From Candidatus Zhuqueibacterota bacterium (lineage in GTDB: Bacteria > Zhuqueibacterota > Zhuqueibacteria > Residuimicrobiales > Residuimicrobiaceae): a stretch of 58,887 bases of DNA. Made by a program: the position numbers and the translations under genes. The stretch covers positions 1-58,887 of the forward strand of contig CAUJEL010000135.1 of NCBI GenBank assembly GCA_963169875.1, given 5' to 3'. The notes beneath the pieces were generated by a model. The model saw only the letters and a list, made by a program, of their open reading frames with translations, had not been told where the DNA came from and made no database searches. Shown here piece after piece: positions 53,463-58,887 of the stretch (position 1 is its first letter; each line of letters starts with the position of its first letter).

Positions 53463-55517
53463 ATGCTCAGATCATTGCGTCACCTTTTCACAATCACCTG
53501 TTTATTAATCGCCCCCGCTTTTTCGTACGATGCCGTCTTGTTCGACGGCAAAAATGCCGCCGAACCCTACCGGCTCGCAGCCATGACCCTGGCCGGCATC
53601 GTCAATCGCGGCGGCGCCACCCTGTACCTCGCCAACGTGCGCGAAGCCTGGAGCTACGCCTCCACCGACGAGCAGTGGGAGACGATCTACCGCGAACGCG
53701 GTCAGGTCCATTTCGAGCGCATCACCGATTTCAGCCAGTTGGTCAACCGCTATCGCGACCGCATCCAGGGCGTCATCACCTACGAACAGCGGCGCTGGGG
53801 CAATTTCAGCGGACAGTCGTTCTTCTGGCAAGGCGAATACGCGGCCCTCATCGGCGGACTCACAAACTGCCTGCCGCTGCCCGAAACCACGGCCCGCGCC
53901 CTCGGCTTCACCCTGTCCGATTCCGTCCTGATTGAAGATGCGTTCGACGGCGACACCGCCGTCCGCGTGCCCGCCCGGCTCGAGGCGAAAAACCTGCCCT
54001 GGAACGACACCAGCCTGGACGAAGAAAAACGCTATCTGACGCTGGCCGATTGGGGTCTGCGCACGCTGCTGCCGCTGTGCAATCCGAACCAGTGCTACGT
54101 CCGTGAGATCACCGATTTCACCATTCTGCAACGCATGTTTCAGCTCAATCTGGCGGGCAATCCGCCGGGCGGCGTCAATTTTTACGCCCTGCCCACAGCC
54201 CGGGCCGATCTCCTCGACCGCCTCTTCACCTTCATGCACGATGTAAATCCGCAACGCCTCTTTCATGTCTACGGCTGGATCGATCCCGAACCCCTGGTGC
54301 AATGGATCGCCACCTTTGGCGGCGCCTTTCACGAAACGCTGCAAAACAATATCTCGTGGCACGCCACCTTTCCCGTTGAACAACGCCCGCTCATCCCGCC
54401 GGCGCAGGTGACGCCGGAGCAGGTGCAACTGGAAAATAAATATTATGTGCTTTTCATCGGCTCCGAGGGCGATGCCTCCAACTGGGCGCTCACTTTCCAG
54501 GCCGGCGCCTGGCTCTCGCCCAAACGCGGCAGCGTGCCCATCAGCTGGGGCTGGAACCTGCATCTCTTCGACCTCTGCCCCTTCATCGCACAATATTATT
54601 ACGACACCGCCACCCCAAACGATGGCTTTGTCAGCGTCATGTCGCCTCTGGGCTACGTCTACCCCGATCTCTGGGACGAAGATGTCTGGGCCGACGCCGT
54701 CAGCGGGGCGCGGCATCTGATGGCGCGCTTCGGCATCCACGATTTTTACGCCTATAAGCATTATGCGCCCAACGGCCATCTCTTCTTCCGCGGCGTCGAC
54801 ATTTATAACAGCTTTGACTTTCCCCGCCTCGGCCGCTACCTCAGCGATGTCAATGCGGAATTGACCCTGCTCTTCGATCCGCAGTTGGCCACCCAGCGCG
54901 TCTATACCCAGTATGGCGCGATGATGTATAACCACGTCAACGACGGCACCTTCTATGGCGACAGCGGCGACCTCAACGCCATGGCGCAGCGCATCCTCAA
55001 CAGCCTCAAAGGCAAATCAAAACCCAATTTCCTCCTCGCCGGCTATCAGCGCTTCTTCCGCGACGACTATGGCAGCTGGCCGGCCGGCACCGCGGATATC
55101 TCCGTGGAACGTCTGGAGCAGGTGGTGCAAAAACTGCAGGCCGATCCCGGCATGGGCGTGGATATCGAGGTGGTCACCGTGGAAAAATTTTCAGCGCTGC
55201 TGCGTAAAAGATACAACTGGAGTACCGTCGCCGCGGGATCCGGCCATACGGTAATTGACTGCAACCTGCTCACGGGGTATCCCAATCCGTTCAACGGCCG
55301 CGCACACGTGGCCTTCAAGCTGCAGAAATCAGAACGCGTGCGTTTGACTGTTCATAATCTGCGCGGTGAGGAGATGGCTGCGCTGATCGACGGCATCATC
55401 CAGGCGGGATCGCATTCGTACGCGCTGGAAGCAGGAACCTGGCCCAGCGGCATCTATCTGGTCCGGCTGACTTCCCCCACGCTGAACAAAACGTTGAAAC
55501 TCAGCCTCATCCGCTGA
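53463..55517 (+). CDS. GxGYxYP-like putative glycoside hydrolase with T9SS-type sorting signal
   Basis: This 684-residue exported protein has a signal peptide (MLRSLRHLFTITCLLIAPAFS) and resembles the GxGYxYP family, putative hydrolases of FCB and PVC bacteria. Supporting features are an N-terminal domain with AAMTLAGIVNRGGATLYL, ITYEQRRWGNF, a central HVYGWIDPEPLVQW and the motif SPLGYVYPDLWDED (about residue 395), in which the first G of the family motif is replaced by P. The C-terminus has GYPNPFNGRAHVAF and ends LKLSLIR, a shorter version of the T9SS sorting domain. A promoter and palindrome lie upstream, and the DUF5009 gene follows 10 bases after its stop. Substrate unknown; catalytic residues not known. 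Confidence 0.75.
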   Translation: MLRSLRHLFTITCLLIAPAFSYDAVLFDGKNAAEPYRLAAMTLAGIVNRGGATLYLANVREAWSYASTDEQWETIYRERGQVHFERITDFSQLVNRYRDRIQGVITYEQRRWGNFSGQSFFWQGEYAALIGGLTNCLPLPETTARALGFTLSDSVLIEDAFDGDTAVRVPARLEAKNLPWNDTSLDEEKRYLTLADWGLRTLLPLCNPNQCYVREITDFTILQRMFQLNLAGNPPGGVNFYALPTARADLLDRLFTFMHDVNPQRLFHVYGWIDPEPLVQWIATFGGAFHETLQNNISWHATFPVEQRPLIPPAQVTPEQVQLENKYYVLFIGSEGDASNWALTFQAGAWLSPKRGSVPISWGWNLHLFDLCPFIAQYYYDTATPNDGFVSVMSPLGYVYPDLWDEDVWADAVSGARHLMARFGIHDFYAYKHYAPNGHLFFRGVDIYNSFDFPRLGRYLSDVNAELTLLFDPQLATQRVYTQYGAMMYNHVNDGTFYGDSGDLNAMAQRILNSLKGKSKPNFLLAGYQRFFRDDYGSWPAGTADISVERLEQVVQKLQADPGMGVDIEVVTVEKFSALLRKRYNWSTVAAGSGHTVIDCNLLTGYPNPFNGRAHVAFKLQKSERVRLTVHNLRGEEMAALIDGIIQAGSHSYALEAGTWPSGIYLVRLTSPTLNKTLKLSLIR

Positions 55518-55527
55518 AGGAGTGCTT

Positions 55528-56937
55528 ATGGAAAAACGTGCCGACGCCCTGGATGCCTTGCGCGGATTCGCGATCATCGCCATGATCCTCTCCGGCAGCA
55601 TCCCCTTTTCGGGTGCGGCCGCGCTCCCCGGCTGGATGTATCACGCCCAGCTGCCGCCGCCCGATCACATTTTCAATCCAAAAATCCCGGGCATCACCTG
55701 GGTCGATCTGGTCTTCCCCTTTTTCCTCTTCTCCATGGGCGCGGCTTTTCCGTTCGCGCTGCGCAGGCGCCTGGCCGCCGGGGCGTCACTGGGGAAGTTG
55801 ATGCTGCAATCGCTGCAGCGCGGCTTTACACTGGTTCTGTTTGCCCTGCTGCTGCAGCACACCAAACCGTTCGCCCTGAGCGCCACGCCCGGCTGGCCGC
55901 AGTGGAGCATCGGGCTGGCCGGATTCGCCCTCCTGTTCATCCTCTTTTTCCGCTATCCCAAAACCTGGCGCGCTCCCTGGATACTGGCCGCCAAAACCAT
56001 CGCCCTCGCCGTCGCCTGGCTGCTCATCTCCCAACTCGACTACAGCAAAGGGCATGGGTTCCAGATCGGCCGCAGCGATATCATCATCATCGTGCTCGCC
56101 AATGTGGCTTTCTTCGGTTCCGTCATCTGGCTGCTGACCCGGGAGAATCTCACCGGCCGGCTGGCGGTTCTCGGTTTCCTGTTGGCCTTTCGCATCACCC
56201 ATGGCATCGAGGGCAGCTGGACCGCCTGGGTGTGGAACGCCTCGCCGCTGCCGCAGGTTTACACGTTCTATTTCCTGCAGTATCTCTTCATTGTCCTGCC
56301 CGGCACCATCGCCGGCGACCTCTACCATCGCTGGATGCACGCCGCTGAAGCCACGGCGCACCCCGAGAAGAAAAAAGTCATGGGGCCGCTGCTCCTGCTC
56401 TGCGCCGCTTTGATCCTCTGGAATCTCTATGGACTCTACACGCGGCAGCTGCTTCTCAATCTCTTCGGCACACTGACGCTGGCCGGCACCCTGATATGGC
56501 TGCTGAGGAATCCAGCCAACTCCTATCAACGGCTGCTAAAAGATCTGTGTCATTGGGGTTTGTTATGGCTGCTGCTGGGCCTTTGTTTTGAAGCTTTCGA
56601 AGGGGGCATCAAAAAAGATCCTTCCACGCTGAGCTATTATCTGGTCACGGCCGGTCTGGCGCACGTGGCCTTGTGCGCCTTCTCCATAGTGTTTGAATAT
56701 TTTCAGTCGAAAAAGGGATTTGGGCTCTTATTGGACAATGGCAAAAATCCGATGATCGCCTACGTCTCCGCCAGCAATCTGGTACAGCCGCTGCTGGGAT
56801 TGACCTCGCTCGGCCTGGTTTTAAACCATCTGCTCATCAATCCCTGGCTGGGATTTCTCAAAGGCGTCATCCTGACCCTGCTGGCCGCCTGGGCGACCAG
56901 CCTGTTAACGCGTAAAAACATTTTTTGGCGCAGCTGA
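55528..56937 (+). CDS. DUF5009/acyltransferase-like membrane protein (NagX-type)
   Basis: This 469-residue protein has about ten to twelve membrane helices. Its N-terminus RADALDALRGFAIIAMILSG is the signature of the DUF5009/heparan-alpha-glucosaminide N-acetyltransferase-like group, whose members may acetylate sugars across the membrane. A conserved-looking WVDLVFPFFLFSMGAAFPFA and a late NGKNPMIAYVSASN segment follow. ATG 55528 is favoured by AAGGAG five bases upstream; a GTG at 55522 is also in frame. It lies 10 bases after the GxGYxYP gene, so the two are likely co-transcribed. Acyl donor and sugar are unknown. Confidence 0.87.
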   Translation: MEKRADALDALRGFAIIAMILSGSIPFSGAAALPGWMYHAQLPPPDHIFNPKIPGITWVDLVFPFFLFSMGAAFPFALRRRLAAGASLGKLMLQSLQRGFTLVLFALLLQHTKPFALSATPGWPQWSIGLAGFALLFILFFRYPKTWRAPWILAAKTIALAVAWLLISQLDYSKGHGFQIGRSDIIIIVLANVAFFGSVIWLLTRENLTGRLAVLGFLLAFRITHGIEGSWTAWVWNASPLPQVYTFYFLQYLFIVLPGTIAGDLYHRWMHAAEATAHPEKKKVMGPLLLLCAALILWNLYGLYTRQLLLNLFGTLTLAGTLIWLLRNPANSYQRLLKDLCHWGLLWLLLGLCFEAFEGGIKKDPSTLSYYLVTAGLAHVALCAFSIVFEYFQSKKGFGLLLDNGKNPMIAYVSASNLVQPLLGLTSLGLVLNHLLINPWLGFLKGVILTLLAAWATSLLTRKNIFWRS

Positions 56938-57329
56938 ATCGGTCTGCCACACTTAACCCTTGATTTCAAGGCGGAATTTGTGTACACTATTTCACCGCGC
57001 AATTGGCAGCATTCACGGACCTAAATTGCACGATTCGTAGTCACAGAGAAGACGTGCGAAAATCTTTAGCCTTTGCAAGGATAAAATCATAACTCTACAA
57101 GTTTGAAAAACTTACCGCCAAGAGATAAAAAAACGATAACCGCCGAGTACGCCAAGGTCGCCGAGTTGGTTTTGTTGGGATTAGAGAACAAGTTTTGATT
57201 TGAATTTTATCACAGTCGTGAAAATTGCGATCGATGCTATTGTTATATTTTTTCTTTGCGTATCTCAGCGTCCTTGGCGGTGAATAGTTCAGGCCAAACT
57301 CTTATAAATTATTGGACCCATGATCGATC
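56938..57329. other. Intergenic region with possible promoter and repeat copy D
   Basis: No gene is supported. TTGATT (56960-56965) and TACACT (56983-56988) are 17 bases apart and could be a promoter, though the next gene is over 300 bases away with repeat copy D between. The first part also overlaps a small palindrome, CCTTGA-TT-TCAAGG. Confidence 0.45.
57131..57295 (-). repeat. Interspersed repeat family 1, copy D
   Basis: On the plus strand it runs from CGATAACCGCCGAGTACGCC to GTCCTTGGCGGTGAATAGTTC. ACCGCCAAG on the minus strand can pair with CTCGGCGGT apart from one mismatch. It reads in the same direction as copies B and C in window coordinates but opposite relative to its neighbouring genes' transcription. 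Confidence 0.85.
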
Positions 57330-58887
57330 ATGCGGACCGGCTCTGCAAAAATAATTGAAAGCGATATTTGCATCAGTGGCGGCGGCTTAGGCGGCTGCGC
57401 CGCGGCCCTGCGCGCGGCCGCATGGGGCTGCCGGGTCGCCCTGTTCGAGCCATGCGACTGGATCGGCGGTCAGGTCACCAGCCAGGGCGTCTCGGCACTG
57501 GATGAACACCGCTGGATTGAACAATTCGGCGCCACGGCCAATTACTACCGCTTCCGTGAGCTGATCCGCAGCCATTATCAGAACCTGGCCCCAAAAGGCC
57601 ATGAGGACCCGCAGTTCAATCCCGGTCTGTGCTGGGTCAGCCGTCTCGCCTTTGAGCCGCGCGTCGCGCTGACGGTTCTCGAGTCCATGCTGGCGCCCCA
57701 TGTACGCAGTGGATCGCTGCGCCTCTTCACCGGACACACCCCGCAGACGGCTAAAGTCCGGGATGCCCGCCTGCACTCGGTCACCTTCACCTCCCGCGAT
57801 GGCGCGACGCTACAGTGCCGGGCGCGCTGTTTCATCGACGCCAGCGAACTCGGCGACTTGCTGCCCCTGGCCGGCGCGCCCTATCGGATTGGCGCCGAAG
57901 CCCAAAGCGAGACCGCAGAACCGCACGCGCCGCAGCAGGCGCAGCCTCATTGGGTGCAATCTTTCACCTTTCCCTTCATCGTCGAATTCCGTCCCGGCGA
58001 GCACCATGTCATCGCCAAACCCGCAAATTATGAAAAGAACCGCGCGCAGCAACCCTACACCCTCAATGCCAGCAAGGGCGCCCACGGTCATGCGGTGATC
58101 TATAAAATGTTCGCCCAGACTGCGGAGACCCCGGGCAGTTTTTGGGCCTACCGCCGTCTCGTGGCCGCGGAGCAGTTTCCGCCGCAGCTCTATCCCAATG
58201 ACCTGAGCATGATCAACTGGCACAGCAACGATTACCGCAGCGGTTCCATTCTGGATGTCCCAACAGAAGCGTACCAACGCTCGATCGCTGAGGCCAAGGC
58301 GCTCAGCCTCGGATTCCTCTACTGGCTGCAGACCGAAGCGCCCCGCGATGAGGGTGGCAGCGGATATCCAGAGCTGAAATTACGGCCCGATCTCATGGGC
58401 ACCGTGGATGGTTTGTCGCAGCAGCCCTATATCCGCGAATCGCGCCGCATCCGGCCGCTGCAGCAGATTTGCGAGCAGGACATCATCGCGGCGCTGCAGC
58501 CGGGAGCGCGCGCCCGCCACTTCCCGGACAGCGTCGCCATCGGCCACTACTGGCTCGACATTCACAAAAGCCTCGGCGAAAGCGAAGATTTCTTCGCCGA
58601 GACGCGGCCCTTTCAGGTGCCGCTGGGCGCGCTGATTCCAACTGCCCCAATCAATTTAATCGCGGGCGCCAAAAACATCGGCACCACCCATCTCAGCAAC
58701 GGCGCCTGCCGCCTGCATCCCATCGAATGGGCCATCGGTGAAGCGGCCGGCGCGCTGGCCGCGGAATCGTTGCGGCGTGCGTGTTTCCCCCAACAAATCC
58801 ACGCCTCCGCCTCTGCAACCCGTCTGCTGCAGCTGCATCTGGCCGAAGCGGGCGCGCCGCTATTCTGGTTCACCGATGTGCCGCTCG
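57330..58887 (+). CDS. FAD-dependent oxidoreductase (FAD_oxidored family), 3' end missing
   Basis: The frame starts at ATG 57330 and stays open to the end of the window, so 519 codons are seen and the C-terminus is lacking. The N-terminal Rossmann motif SDICISGGGLGGCAAALRAA binds FAD, followed by FEPCDWIGGQVTSQGVSALDEH, characteristic of the FAD_oxidored family common in glycan-related loci of FCB and PVC bacteria. Later FIDASELGDLLPLAG, RESRRI and AGAKNIGTTHLSNGACRLHP are further family motifs near the flavin. There is no signal peptide. It lies after repeat copy D, 390 bases from the DUF5009 gene. Reaction unknown; oxidation of a sugar or aglycone is plausible. Confidence 0.88.
   Translation, partial: MRTGSAKIIESDICISGGGLGGCAAALRAAAWGCRVALFEPCDWIGGQVTSQGVSALDEHRWIEQFGATANYYRFRELIRSHYQNLAPKGHEDPQFNPGLCWVSRLAFEPRVALTVLESMLAPHVRSGSLRLFTGHTPQTAKVRDARLHSVTFTSRDGATLQCRARCFIDASELGDLLPLAGAPYRIGAEAQSETAEPHAPQQAQPHWVQSFTFPFIVEFRPGEHHVIAKPANYEKNRAQQPYTLNASKGAHGHAVIYKMFAQTAETPGSFWAYRRLVAAEQFPPQLYPNDLSMINWHSNDYRSGSILDVPTEAYQRSIAEAKALSLGFLYWLQTEAPRDEGGSGYPELKLRPDLMGTVDGLSQQPYIRESRRIRPLQQICEQDIIAALQPGARARHFPDSVAIGHYWLDIHKSLGESEDFFAETRPFQVPLGALIPTAPINLIAGAKNIGTTHLSNGACRLHPIEWAIGEAAGALAAESLRRACFPQQIHASASATRLLQLHLAEAGAPLFWFTDVPL

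Noticed and set aside
53505-54935. Open frame of about 476 codons antisense to the GxGYxYP gene
   Set aside because: The sense protein has a signal peptide, family motifs and a sorting domain; no domain is seen in the antisense product.
1-58887. CRISPR array, rRNA, tRNA, insertion sequence with transposase, prophage genes
   Set aside because: No regular spaced repeats, RNA genes, transposase or phage structural genes were recognised on either strand.

Overview
The window is a contiguous piece of a bacterial chromosome, moderately GC-rich with AT-rich gaps between genes. Several traits point to the FCB superphylum. Five very large secreted proteins end in a type IX secretion (T9SS)-type C-terminal sorting domain built around a YPNPFN motif. 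There is also a GWxTD-domain protein, outer-membrane beta-barrels, a peptidase-MA/propeller/barrel fusion, a GxGYxYP protein and a DUF5009 protein. An uncultured lineage near KSB1, Calditrichota or a relative fits best, but the phylum cannot be fixed from this window. No rRNA, tRNA, CRISPR array or complete insertion sequence was seen.

Layout. 1-4.4 kb: the 3' part of an NtrC-type response regulator, a GNAT acetyltransferase behind a near-consensus sigma-54 promoter, a TerC/Alx membrane protein and a DUF4432 epimerase-like protein. 4.7-14.3 kb: a tight run of a 1042-residue peptidase/propeller/barrel protein, a fused homocysteine methyltransferase-MTHFR and a GWxTD protein, then a small membrane protein, a SWIM zinc-finger protein, a secreted DUF4412 protein and dapF. 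14.7-24.3 kb: a secreted GH3 glycosidase with a PA14 insert, a GT2/GT-C glycosyltransferase pair, an AT-rich antitoxin/nucleotidyltransferase-like module, a DUF1028 protein, a small barrel and a class C beta-lactamase-like lipoprotein. 24.4-36.8 kb (minus strand): a giant beta-helix cargo protein, a two-gene membrane module of cytochrome bd-like fold fused to eight c-type haem sites, and two glycosyltransferases. 37.2-43.4 kb: an ABC exporter and a second beta-helix cargo protein. 43.7-53 kb (minus): a flavoprotein of foreign codon use between diverged direct repeats, and two 1144-residue cargo proteins. 53.4-58.9 kb: a GxGYxYP protein, a DUF5009 acyltransferase-like protein and a truncated FAD oxidoreductase.

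How it fits together. Much of the window serves the cell surface: sorted secreted proteins with carbohydrate-binding or hydrolase-like domains, a GH3 enzyme, a polyprenyl-sugar glycosyltransferase pair, and a DUF5009/FAD-oxidoreductase/GxGYxYP group of the kind seen in glycan-processing loci. The T9SS machinery itself and SusC/SusD are absent here. The quinol-cytochrome module suggests a dedicated electron-transfer branch.

Between the genes lie a four-copy repeat family of about 165 bp with inverted ends, a palindromic CCTTGCGAAGG-type family, several strong hairpins and three palindromic operator candidates. The most notable items are the bd-like/octahaem module, the four-copy repeat, the sigma-54 promoter next to a sigma-54 activator gene, and the repeat-flanked flavoprotein.
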